Part shown: in pieces, positions 13,070 to 24,050 of the stretch
Numbering within the stretch: the stretch's first letter is position 1
How the letters are laid out: the number at the start of each line of letters is the position of its first letter
DNA from: Leucaena leucocephala
Lineage: Eukaryota > Streptophyta > Magnoliopsida > Fabales > Fabaceae
Assembly: GCA_037074615.1 (NCBI GenBank)
Contig: CM073560.1
Location: forward strand, 9,183,501-9,247,500
DNA length: 64,000 nucleotides
Direction of reading: 5' to 3'
Notes under the pieces: generated by a model
Seen by the model: the letters and a program-made list of their open reading frames with translations, nothing else
What the model was told of the DNA's origin: nothing
Database searches by the model: none
Translations under genes and position numbers: made by a program

Positions 13070-14038
13070 CCAATCAATACCACAATCCCAAGTAATCAAA
13101 TTAAATGCCAAGAACCCATGGTACAGAACAAGGCACAAGGATATATGATATATATTTGATATACATATATGAATTAGACCAACAAACACATCATTCAAAT
13201 CAACTACAATATTCTAATCTCAAGGAAAAAGCAACCGGTATCCCAAGTCTTAACAACATAGAAAGAGAATCCTAGATCTAGGAAACCTAAGCTACGGAAA
13301 TAGAAAAGATTAGAATAACACTAGTCCCCTATTAAGCTTCTAGAACTCCAGCCACAGTCTCCATATCCAAGAGTCAACGAACTCAGCTACTCATGTTGAT
13401 TAACAAAGCCCAAACGATCTCCACACACCAAACAACCATGTGAGGTGAAGGGAAGGATTTGGAGAGGAGAGGACGAAGAAGAGCTGGAAGAAGAGAATGT
13501 AGTGGAGGCCATTGGTTTTGGACTGGAAGATGGTAAGGACGTCTTGGAGGAGTGTGCCGATTGTGGAATAGATGGTGGAGGTTGTCGGGCTTGATGGAAA
13601 ATGGATGGAGAAGTCGATGGGTGAAGCTTTAGACGATGGAGTTAGCTTCAAAACCCTTTGGAGTATTGGTCGATTAAAATTAGATGATTGCCCTAGGTCC
13701 TTGTTTGTCATTTCCTAATTTGTGGTACTTCTTCGCCAATTCTTGAGTCCTTTAACAACAATAGCTTGGGTCCTTTGGAGCCCTTTGTTATTTTTGACTT
13801 TTATCTCTAATTTCTCCTAAGTTCGTACAATAAAATCCAAGATAATGTAATACCATATTTTCTAAAATTAAATACTTGAGAGAACTAATTGAAATATGAC
13901 AATTATGCCCCTTTTTAGTTATATTTTTCTGCAACCATATTTAATTCAAATTTATCATAATAAATGCATTTTCGACCCAAATAACATGAAAAAATCCCTT
14001 AAAATGATGTGAAAGTATAGCAAAATTGGGACTCATCA

Positions 14039-14854
14039 GTTATATTGTTGAGATTGTGACTACATCAATGTGGAGCTTTTATTGTGTATTGGATTGGTCA
14101 ATGTATTGGAGTACTTGGATTTGTTACCATACATTTTAGTTTGAGCCTTTTTGTTTTTGGAATGTCTAACTTGTGCAGTGAGATGATTTTATCACTTAGG
14201 CCTTCTTTGAAATTGTTATTGACATTGTTTTGATTGTATGAGTTCTTTAATGTTAGTGCATAGTATGTTAGTGTTAGGGGTATTCCATTAATTGAACTTT
14301 TCTAAAATGAATAATGCATTAATCCAATCTAATAAAAGTTGAAATTGTGGTTGAGTTCTATGGTTCAAGTACTCCAATACATGTAAGTAACCTTTGGAGA
14401 TTGAGCTTGTCAATATTCAGTGTCCTTGGACATGCCTGCCAAGTGAATCTATTGACTTAAGCTTGATTTTGAATGGATATTCATATATAGTGGTTTACTT
14501 GACGTTAATTCGTGTTGAGTAATCTAACATGTTAATGTCCTTCCACTAATTTGAACTTGTTTTAGAAACGAATCATACGAGTAAATCCTAATTGCAACAT
14601 AAAGCATCTAATGAATGAACTAATATTTGCCATTAATGCCTTACCTCAAGAGAGCCTATTACCATTTGCATTCTAAAATGTTTTCATTCCACTCCTCTTT
14701 TATCTAAATATCCAAAAATATCGTGTTTTCATTGCATTTTAGTAGTTGTAGTCAAAATGATTTTCAAAACCCCTGAACTGTATTTTAGCGCATCCTTTGA
14801 ACATTTAGTTTATTTTATTAGGTAGATAATGAATGCCCCTAAATTAGTGAATAA
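14039..14854. other. AT-rich unassigned sequence
   Basis: No ORF, terminal inverted repeat or tandem array. The phrase 'agtactccaatacatg' near 14370 has a partial inverse near 14100, which I take as chance. It may be flanking host DNA or old retroelement interior. Confidence 0.3.
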
Positions 14855-15072
14855 TGTAACATCTCAATTTTTATTCTTTATTTAAGTGTAATTAAGATGT
14901 TATTTATCAATAATTGAATGTTTATAATAGATTAAACGTATTGTTTAAAGTTTAGAAATATATGAAATTAAGAAAATAAGATAAAATTAAATTATCAATT
15001 GTTGGGAATTTACTATAAAGGGCTTAAGGGTGAATAAATAATCAATAATTATATTAAATAGTTGACGATATA
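14855..15072 (+). mobile_element. left piece of an older LTR split by the composite element
   Basis: It begins TGTAACATCTCAATTTTTATTC, a Gypsy-type LTR start but of a different subfamily from its neighbours. After 218 bp it is interrupted at the ATATA target site of the 15073-30995 element, and the sequence resumes at 31001. The left flank is AATAA. Confidence 0.55.
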
Positions 15073-18000
15073 TGTAATGTCCCTAATTTTCTATACTTAT
15101 TTGTATGTACAGATTTAATGAAATATATGAGTTATTTTTCAAGAAAAAGATGTGGCTATTTATGTAAAGAAATGGATTAAATTGAAAAAGAAAGAAAAGG
15201 TAAGGACTTAAGTGCAATTATAGAAAGTTTAGGGCTAGAAAGGAAAAGTAGACAAAAATGTGGGGTCTTTAGGTGTAATTTTAGCCAAATAAAGGGATTT
15301 AGTTGAAAAGTAGAAAAATTTTCGGGATAAAAGTGTAATTATAAAAACTTGGACCTGCAATAGGCAAAAATAGTGATCGTATTCCGATCAGCCCCATATT
15401 TCACCAGTAGATAGAGCAAGTGACGCTGGGTAATCCAGCTTAATACAAGAATTTTTCATGACTCCAGATAGCCAAAATTGATCTGATAGTCTAAAAGTAT
15501 AAAAATTCCTACCGGATATCCTAGACCTCAGATATATGTGAGAAATTACAGGATGATACGTCCTGATGGGGCGGATGTCAGGAAACTGACAGAATACCGA
15601 TAGGAGGTATGTAGAAAAAGTTATTCACAAATTAGCAAATACAGACGGGAGTGTGAGGCCTCCAAGTATCCGATAGGGAGATTTATCGGTATTTAAACTA
15701 AGACTGAATGAGGTCAGGTAATATCAGTCAGATGCCCATTGTGACCCAAAAGGATGCCTAAACACAGTAGGCCAGTGTATCTGATAGAAGGAGCCGGTGT
15801 CCGGAGATGTGTATAAACGGTGTATGATAGCTAAAAGACTCGATGAACATTGCCAGGGGAAGATTTCTCGTAATACGTTCCATAAAGGTAATGGACCCTA
15901 GGAGGCCCAATAATGGCGCCATCAAAGGCCCAGTAAGACCCTTGAACTGATAGGTGGGCCAGTGTCCGGCAGAACCCCGGAAAAGTGTGAAATTACGAAA
16001 ATACCCCTGTGTTGTATTAAAGGGGTAATAGATGTATGAAGGGAATTTTGGTCATACTGGACAGGCCCAGAAGCCAAGACATACACAGGTGAGGTTAACC
16101 AGAGTCAGTATATGCCCTGATAAGGTACAGAAAGGTGTAAAATGACAATTTTACCCTTAGGGCTAAGATAGTGCAAGAAAGGACACCCAGGGGTATTTTG
16201 GTCATTTCACAGGGGATCTGAGACCCAAGATAATATTCCAAGGCCCAAAAACGTATCCCATGAAGTATGTGGGAAAAAGTGGCATTAAAATACTATTTTA
16301 ATGCTATTTCAATAAAGTAAAGTTACTCGGTCGGCACGATAACCGAGGAGGTGATCAGATAAAGTCCTAGGTTTATCTGGATAGCATTGGAAGGCGTGAA
16401 AGGTCCCTTCCAGATGCCACATGGCGTCATCTTAGAGGCAGAAGAAAATTTGAGGACACGTGGCACAATCTCAGCCGTTGAGTCCGGTTTGTGGGAAATC
16501 GGAACGGACCGGTACTGGATTGGACTGGAAATGCTAAGTCGGCTGATGAGGTATCCAGGAATTGTGACATGTGAAGAATGTGGCGATGAGGTGTCCCATG
16601 AGGTGGCCTTGAGATGATGTCATGAATGATGCAGTAAAAGGAATAAAGAAAAATAGGAAATTCCAGAAAAACCAGGACCACAGGATCAAATGGCTCAAAA
16701 TTACAAGAATGCCATTGACCAAAACTATAAATACCCCCCTTGCTCTTCATTATGCACGGACAAGCATGAGAAAGAGAGAGAAGGAAGTGCTAGAGAGAGA
16801 AAGCGAGAGGAAGAAAGAAAGAAAGGAAGTTCTGGCGGAGCTGGAAGCAGTATAGAGATAGTAGAGTTCTGCTAAGCTCTTGAGGTAGTAACTAATCCTA
16901 GCTTTTATGTAATGGCTTTGTGATTTGTTGTGCTATTGTTTGGTTGGATTGTTGTCTTATATGTTATGTCTGAAGCTCTGCTGTAATGCTATGATCATAT
17001 GTTATTAAGCATGGAAGCATGCGGCATACTTATCTGCACACAATCACAAGCAAGCACTGTCACTCTGCATTACATATATTGTTATGATTGTTGCTACTGA
17101 GATTCCCCCGAATCTCATCCCAATAAATAACTATTACAGGGGAGGTTATGTCAAAGTAAATTTTGGAAATTTTAAGAGACGCCGTTATGCTGCCGAAATT
17201 ATGACAAGATGGCAATAGTAGAGAAAGGAGCTGATACGTATTGTGTACGTAGGTACTGTCTAAGGAGGCTGGAAGTGAGTGGACCTAGCCAGTTCACCCA
17301 GTCTTTCCTGGGTACTTACGTAGAATGGTAGTTCTCACAGGAATTACCGAATCGGTACAAGATCAGTTACTTTCTGAAGATGAAGCGTAGCGGTTATGCT
17401 GCCGGATTTTAGGCAGGAAATGATGTAATAGAAATATGAGGATTTCATACATGCCCTGATGTATAATGACTTATTATTTAATAAAGATATTGTTTGGCAT
17501 GTTTGACTGATATATGATGGATGTACGCATATGTTTGCAAAGTTGAGTGCTGGAAATTGCCACTGTGAACAGTAACACGTGGTGACATGATGATGTTTGA
17601 TAAATAATTAAAAATAGTAAATGGATGAATAAATGTATGAAATTTTTATGGTAAATAATAGAAATACCAAGCTTCCATTTGATATATAAAATGTATCATT
17701 TGGATGTCTACACATGAAGATATAAATTATCAAAGTTGGGACTAGAATGCTGGATTCAGGGAAAAAATGTTGGATGAACAGTAAAGTTGAAAGATTGACT
17801 GACGTTGAATTGGGCAATGCATGGTCAACAAGTGATTTTTTACTCAAATATAATTGAGTTAGCTTCAAGTAGCAATTGGAACCACTCTATTTTGATTTTT
17901 ATATAATTAGTTATTATTTTGTCAAAGTCAGGTCACTCATCTGGAATTTGCATAGTAAACAGTACTCGATAAGAGTAAAACTCCAGATTGAGAAATTGGA

Positions 18001-18073
18001 CTTCAATGACCTTGAAAGTGGTTCTAAATGCTACCAAATGGTCCCTAAGACATATGTAAGTAAGGATGTTTCA
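15073..18073 (+). mobile_element. 5' LTR, chimera of outer and inner elements
   Basis: The first ~1,148 bp (to about 16220) follow the outer 3' LTR at 28164-29311 nearly base for base. From 'gatctgagaccc' at 16215 onward it follows the inner LTR (23271-24050, then 26654-27732), including the diagnostic block 'caataaataactattaca' near 17122 that the outer LTR lacks. It ends GGATGTTTCA at 18073 and the PBS follows after 3 nt. Short overlapping ORFs such as 16387-16617 also occur in the sister LTR and look like LTR sequence, not genes. Confidence 0.85.
16726..16733 (+). promoter_or_regulatory. LTR TATA box
   Basis: TATAAATACCCCCC precedes a GA-rich leader (16760-16860). The element, its spacing and the following GA-rich leader are conserved at 23783, 25548 and 29656. 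Confidence 0.65.
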
Positions 18074-18076
18074 TTT

Positions 18077-18088
18077 TGGTATCAGAGC
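18077..18088 (+). promoter_or_regulatory. primer binding site (initiator Met tRNA)
   Basis: TGGTATCAGAGC, complementary to the 3' end of plant initiator methionine tRNA. It lies 3 nt after the LTR terminus. This is the standard PBS of Tekay/Del Gypsy and many Copia elements and fixes the strand. Confidence 0.93.
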
Positions 18089-18294
18089 AGAAGGTTCTGG
18101 CATAGACCAGAAAGGGCTCTGGTTCAGAGCATAAGATTCTGGCACGGAACAGAAGGTTCTGGCTTAGTGATGCTCTAAAATAGTTAATATGTGGGGTATG
18201 TGGTATAGGTTATCCTAAATGTTTAAATGTGTACATAGATTGTTATGCATATATAAGACTGTATTTTCCAATTCTAGAAAAAGAAGTAGAAGTC

Positions 18295-19517
18295 ATGGTT
18301 AATACAAGAAGAACGGTTAGACCAGAGGTGGTAGAGCCTCTGATGAGGGTACTAATAATCAGATAGACCCTATGCAAATTATTCTAGATAGGCTAAAATA
18401 GCAACAGCATGCAATTGATGAGATGCGGGCAGCCCAGGCTCGCCAAGATAAAGAACGAGATTCTGCTATCGCTACGGCGGTTGCTGCTGCAGTTGCTAGC
18501 TTACAGCAGTCTGAGAAGGAGGTAGTACCAGAGAATAATGTAGAACCTGAACCTCAGCCAAATCATGGGCAGACTGGAATGAATAGACATCAGGGGTCTA
18601 TAGGAAATAACAATAACCAGGAAAGTCTGCAAACATAGATGGAACGATTCCATAAGTTTAATCCGCCCATGTTTGAAGGGACTTTTGACACTCAAATAGC
18701 TGAGGATTGGGTTAGTCAGTTAGAGAAAATCTTTAAGATTTTAGAATGTCCTACTGAAAGAAAGGCCCAGCTGGCAGTTTACAAGCTAGAAAAAGACGGG
18801 GATAGGTGGTGAGATTCTGTACTCAAGAAATATTCCACTTACATGGGAAACATTTCTTGAGCAGTTCAACGAGAAATATTTTCCACAGTCAGTACGAGAT
18901 GAACGTGAAGCAGAATTTTTGATATTAAAGTAGGGTGAGTAAGAACCCTTTGATGATTATCTTGTTAGGTTCATTCGTCTTTCACAATATTCCACTTACC
19001 TAAACCGTATGAATGATAAGAGGTGGACCACTGAGAAGTTAACTCGTGGGTTAAATCCTACATTGAAGGAGAGGGTTTTTCCTAGACAGATACGAAGGTT
19101 TAATGAAGCGGTAGAGGTATGCAGGATCACAGAAAAGAATGTGCAATATCCAGAGAAGAGTGAGCCTGCTACATCAGTACCATTGAAAATGATGCCACCA
19201 GGTTCCTTGAGAGAGAATAGTGAGAAGAGAAATGGGTCAGCATATAGGTCAGAAGTTAATAAGAGACAGGGAAGTAGGCCAGGTAGTGGGCCAAGAGAAG
19301 TTAGTAGGCAACCAAGGCCTAATATATATGGGAACTGTGGTCGAGACCATGGTACGAGGCCTTGTCCAGTAGGTCAAGGGTTATGCTATAGGTGTGGAAA
19401 GCCTGGACATTATGCCTGGGAGTATCCCCAGAACACAACAGGCGAAAGATACCTGACTCAGGGAAGAGTATATGCCCTGACTGGCAACGGGATAAGAAAG
19501 TCTCCTGTGCCAAACTA
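18295..19517 (+). pseudogene. gag: Gypsy gag (capsid-nucleocapsid), broken
   Basis: The likely start is ATG 18295 (MVNTRRTVRPEV), the usual chromovirus gag opening, 207 nt after the PBS. A coiled, Ala/Gln-rich N-terminus (18423-18520) is followed by the Retrotrans_gag core (FNPPMFEGTF, then AEDWVSQLEKIFKILEC, about 18655-18760). After a frameshift near 18830 it continues as YLVRFIRLSQYS and the 169-codon stretch ending at 19517. Two zinc knuckles close it: one like CGRDHGTRPC and a CYRCGKPGHYAWEY whose last Cys is Tyr. In-frame stops (for example before MERFHKF at 18638 and in DRW*DS) plus the frameshift make it non-functional. No protease or RT follows in frame. Confidence 0.88.
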
Positions 19518-21159
19518 AGGTACGAGTTTAATTGTGTTCGGTATCCACTGGCTAATGAATGGATAAATCCTGTATGTGATTGGATTGTATTGTCTAGTAT
19601 ACATACTATTGAGCTACCCTATACCTAGTATGTTGCCTCTATATAAGAATGAGTATGATTATAGGTTTTAAAAGTAAGAAGTAGAGAAAACATATACAAG
19701 ATAGTTAGGGTTAGTCAAACCCTTGAGTGTTAAAACTTATATTATGGCTTAAAGGAGTCCAGGTCGCGATGTTATGAGAGATAGGTCGCGACTAAAGGAC
19801 ACAGGAATGCCAGGTTATGACGAGTAGCGTATGACAGTCGCGACTAAAAGTCACAGAGCATGGGAATTGTGACTATGCAGTTCTCAGGTCATAACAAAGA
19901 TGACAGAGGCCATATGATAATAAAGGTACCAACCTTGCTGAAGTCCATCAGCTAGAGGATTGGAATAGCATATGGTAAGCCAGACAGTACAAAAGTACTA
20001 AGGTACGAAAGATCAGTTTAAGACAATGTGTAAAAGAAGATCCTCTATGTGATAACTAAGAGTAGATCTACGTTACAGGGGTTGTATTCAGCTAATCTGA
20101 ATAGAAGACCTAAAAGCTAGAATGAGATTTGCCAGGAATGATCCTAGTACATGATCTAATGGTAAAGACGTGATGGTTAATAGATAAAGAGCTAAATGTT
20201 CCCTGAGCAGAGGGATTCCATCACGGAGAAGTAGGAGACCTAGGGGAGAATACCCTAGAGAATAGAGGTAATAGTGAGAGATGATGAATGAGATCCAGGC
20301 GACTCAAGTTCGCTAGGGTGAAAAGAAAGACCAATAAGGAACCATAGTCCGATCAGGAATAGACTGGGACTGATAGATAGACAGAAGAAGTTAAGAGATA
20401 GTAAAGAGGTAGCCACAGTTAAGAGATAAAGTGACTCCCCTATATCCTATATGAGATAGAGTAATGAAGGGTTGAGTCTATACCCTGATAAGAGGGTAGT
20501 GTGGCAGCCTAAGTAAAATAGATAGTTGTTTTAGGATATGATAGGAAAAATGATAAAGAAAATACGTTTTGAGGCTCACTTAGATTATTACAATGTCTGA
20601 TGGATGGTTGAGCAAAATATGATGATGATGATATGGCTTATGTTGCCATAAGATATGATAGTTGCATCTCCTTACAGTTGTCATATGATGACATGCATGT
20701 TAGAGTATGCTATGGTGAATGGATACTCCCCTTTTGCAGTGCATGCAGGGTAGAGTATTTATGAGTACATGTATGAGATGAGAACGTTATGAGAAAGTAT
20801 GTTGCTCCCATACCATATGATATGAGGATGATATGAATGTATTGAGGATGATAGATAGTCTCAGTTTATGGGACGATAGGTTATGATATGATATTCAGAT
20901 ATGATGTATGATTGAGGTTACTCAGGTATTTTTATAGGCTTGTGAATACAGTACTCGGGGCCATTTCTATTGAAATGAATGGTGTACAGAAAGAGTAACA
21001 GATAACAGTAAAGGGATTGTTTCTCTGGGTAAATGATATGAGGCTATAAAATTTTTAAAATATTTATTTATGGAGTTATCAACAGGTAGAAGCAGTTAAC
21101 CTTATAATTTAGTCTGTTGGTTTAAGGTCTTCGGGAGATATGCAGTACAACAGAATCCC

Positions 21160-21300
21160 AGTTAGATTTTGGAGGGTCGCAGTTAGATCCTAGCATGGCT
21201 CCAGGGTCACAGATAGATCCTAACAGCTTCAGAGTCACAGTTAGATTCTGAAGAGGCTAACGGTTGATCGTAGTTAGATCCCGAGGTCGTAGTTAGACCT
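21160..21300 (+). repeat. short degenerate tandem repeats
   Basis: Five to six imperfect copies of a ~25-30 bp unit built on 'ggtcrcagttagatcc', each ending in 'agattc' or 'agatcc'. No coding sense. Confidence 0.65.
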
Positions 21301-21599
21301 AGCCTAAGGAAAGTAATGAGCCATGAGATATGAGTACGATGTAGTATCTCTTTGGGAAGATGAATTCCAAAGACGAAGTTAAGGTGAGGAAGCTTCACTA
21401 GTTGATAAACTCACCCAGAGAAAGTATTTTACAATAGTTTTCCTCAGATAGCCTCTATTATAGGCAGACTGAACTTAGTTTTTTCTTAACAAAGACGGAG
21501 TCCAAGTCCAAATATGAGTACTGATATTCAAAGTTTTGTAGAAGTATGCCTGAGAAGCAGAAAAGAGAATTCCCTGTGAATAGAGAATAGAAAAGCATT

Positions 21600-21892
21600 G
21601 GCTAAGAGCACTCTGGGAGGTAGCTCAAGTTGTGAAGCCAATAGCAAGAGAAAGAGGCAATAGTTCAGACAGGGAACTGATCAAAGTAATGATCAGGTTG
21701 GAGAGCAGAGATGTCAATGTGGTGGAAAGATCCATGGCACATGGGAGTGGCAAGCAGGGCAAAGCAATTGTGGTAAGAAAGGCCACTTTGCAAGAGGTTA
21801 CCCTAAGAATGCTGACATCCCTAGGAAAGGTATTTGCTCTTACCACAGACAGAGTCTCCAAATTTTCTGAGGTCGACCCTAAGAATGGTTAA
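21600..21892 (+). pseudogene. second gag nucleocapsid-like fragment
   Basis: In the frame beginning near 21705 I read CQCGGKIHGTWEW and then SNCGKKGHFARGYPKNA. This is the same double zinc-knuckle layout as the gag ending at 19517 (CGRDHGTRPC, then CGKPGHYAWEYP) but clearly diverged from it. Key cysteines are replaced (Trp and Tyr where Cys is expected). An 86-codon ORF in another frame (21632-21892) overlaps and is probably spurious. It may be a relic of an older gag captured 2.3 kb downstream of the first. Confidence 0.5.
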
Positions 21893-22464
21893 AAAGAACC
21901 ATAGCTGTAGGGGCGACTGAGCTGTAAGGAACTATATTCCTAGATGATGATGTGGATAATGAAAAGTTCTTTTCTGATCTAAAGAAAGTGGTCATTATAA
22001 CAAGTCATGAGAGATTAAAAGGTCAGAGAGACCTAGAAAAAAGGGTCTAAGGCAAAGCAAAGATAGAACGTAGTTCTATAAGAAAGAGATTGCTAGGGCC
22101 TAAAGCTATATAAAGAGTAATTTAGTCCTAACCCAGAAGTACGAAAGGTGCTAAGGCAAGCATAGCCTAACGATAGATAAGCCCTGAGAAGGGATAAGAA
22201 AAAGTGCAAATGCCATAAAAGTTTGGCATAAATGCATGAAGTTATGAGATCAAGGTAAGAAAAGTCAGAAAAGTTATATGGGTTATGATCTCGTATCAGG
22301 AGAAAGAAAGTCAGAAGAATAATATTTCTCCTGAGAAATTAGCTAAGTATAAGAGGATGAATGCTCCAAGCCTTAGTCATAAACCAGAAAAGGATATACA
22401 GAGGAGCTATATCCAGGATGGTTGATTAAGGTACTAAGTAAATTTCGAGGACGAAATTTATTTT

Positions 22465-22478
22465 AAGGGGGGTAGAAG
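22465..22478 (+). promoter_or_regulatory. polypurine tract (inner element)
   Basis: AAGGGGGGTAGAAG lies directly before the LTR start at 22479. It is the plus-strand primer site expected at the end of the internal region. Confidence 0.85.
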
Positions 22479-23782
22479 TGTAACACCCCAATTTTTAGGC
22501 CTAGAGATGCCAGAAAGAGAATTCAAGGGCATAATCGTAATTATGGGAAAGATCGGGCTGGTAGCCGATGAGTACCATATTTTGCCAGAAAATAGAGAAA
22601 ATTATGCTGATCATTTCACTGAACTGTGAAATGTGCATATGAGGTCTCTATGTGTATGAAAGAATTAGAAATGTGACCAAGGGTAAAATGGTCATTTTTG
22701 AAAAGTATGCACGGAAGCGTACTTTCAGGCAAAAATAGCCCAGTCCGGATAAAATATCTGAAAAGACCGGGAGATAGAGAAAAGGATTCCGGATTGAATG
22801 GCGCAACACAGAATTTTGAATTGAGGTCCCGATTTTTCTGTAAAAATTCTCGAAGATGGGAATTTATAGTTATAATCGGTAAAGGAAGAGTAGTCCGAAT
22901 AGAGATGATCGGACTATGGCTAGAGGCCATACAGTGTTTCTAAGGCCCAATAAGACACTTGGACTGATAGGTGGGCCAGTGTCCAGCAGAACCCCAGAAA
23001 AGTGCGAAATTATGAAAATGCCCCTGTGTTGTACTAAAGAGTAATAGATAAATGGAGGGCATTTTGGTCATTCTGGACAGGCCCAGGAGCCAAGGCACAT
23101 ATAGATAAAGTTACCTAGAGTCAGTATATACCCTGACAGGGTACAGAAAGGTGTAAAATGACGATTTTACCATTATGGCTAAGATAGCGCAAGGAAGGGC
23201 ACTCAAGGGTATTTTGGTAATTTGCCAAGGACTGTTTCTTGGGAATCGAGCCATCAGAGTACTTGAGCTTGATCAGAGACCCAAGATAATATTCCAAGGC
23301 CCAAAAACGTAGCCCATGAAGTATGTGGGAAAAAGTGGCATTAAAATACTATTTTAATGCTGTTTCAATAAAGTAAAGTTACTCGGTCAGCACGATAACC
23401 GAGGAGGTGATCAGATAAAGTCCTAGGTTTATCTGGATAGCATTGGAAGGCGTAAAAGGTCCCTTCCAGATGCCACATGGCGTCATCTTAGAGGCAGAAG
23501 AAAAGTTGAGGACACGTGGCACAATCTCAGCCGTTGAGTCTGGTTTGTGGGAAATCGGACCGGACCGGTACTGGATTGGACTGGAAATGCTGAGTCAGCT
23601 GATGAGGTATCCAGGAATTGTGACATGTGAAGAATGTGGCGATGAGGTGTCCCATGAGGTGGCCTTGAGATGATTTCATGAATGATGCAGTAAACGGAAT
23701 AAAGAAAAATAGGAAATTCCAGAAAAACCAGGACCACAGGATCAGATGGCTTCAAAATTACAAGAATGCCATTGACCAAACC

Positions 23783-23790
23783 TATAAATA
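23783..23790 (+). promoter_or_regulatory. LTR TATA box
   Basis: TATAAATACCCCCC, same context as at 16726. Confidence 0.6.
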
Positions 23791-24050
23791 CCCCCCTTGC
23801 TCTTCATTATGCACGGACAAGCATGAGAAAGAGAGAGAAGGAAGTGCTAGAGAGAGAAAGTGAGAGGAAGAAAGAAAGAAAGGAAGTTCTGGCGGAGCTG
23901 GAAGCAGTATAGAGATAGTAGAGTTCTGCTAAGCTCCTGAGGTAGTAACTAGTCCTAGCTTTTATGTAATAGCTTTGTGATTTGTTGTGCTATTGTTTGG
24001 TTGGATTGTTGTCTTATATATTATGTCTGAAGCTCTGCTGTAATGCTATG

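Larger units (their letters stand above)
9625..14038 (-). mobile_element. Athila/TAT-like LTR (minus), split by a solo LTR
   Basis: The minus-strand start TGATGAGTCCCAATTTTGC at 14038 resembles the LTR start TGATGAGACCAATG at 55075, which follows a PPT. The end zone near 9700 (minus 'ctcctcaagagaatacgacc') is like the 3' end of such LTRs. Without the 10122-13069 insertion the LTR would be about 1.46 kb. The 103-codon ORF at 13400-13711 lies in its U3/R and looks non-coding. I found no TSD, so the left limit is approximate. Confidence 0.45.
19518..22464 (+). mobile_element. non-coding or remodelled interior of the inner element
   Basis: Where protease, RT, RNase H and integrase should lie, almost 3 kb holds no conserved pol motif in any frame. 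It includes repeated GTCGCGA palindromes (19763-19840), a TATGAT-rich stretch (20600-20900), a run of short repeats (21160-21300) and a second gag-like zinc-knuckle region (21600-21892). It ends 'tttcgaggacgaaattta', the sequence that precedes the PPT in Tekay elements. The element is therefore non-autonomous, gag-only in type. Confidence 0.7.

Noticed and set aside
13400..13711. 103-codon minus-strand ORF
   Set aside because: It lies in an LTR-like region, has low-complexity composition, no family signature and no conserved partner in the 54035-55075 LTR.
16387..16875. Overlapping 60-107-codon ORFs on both strands, repeated at 23443-23863
   Set aside because: They lie in LTR U3/R, occur in the sister LTR with scattered changes in every frame, and show no domain. 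They are conserved only because the LTRs are copies.
19763..19840. Repeated GTCGCGA palindromes as a possible CRISPR or protein-binding array
   Set aside because: Only three copies with irregular spacing in a eukaryotic retroelement. Not an array.
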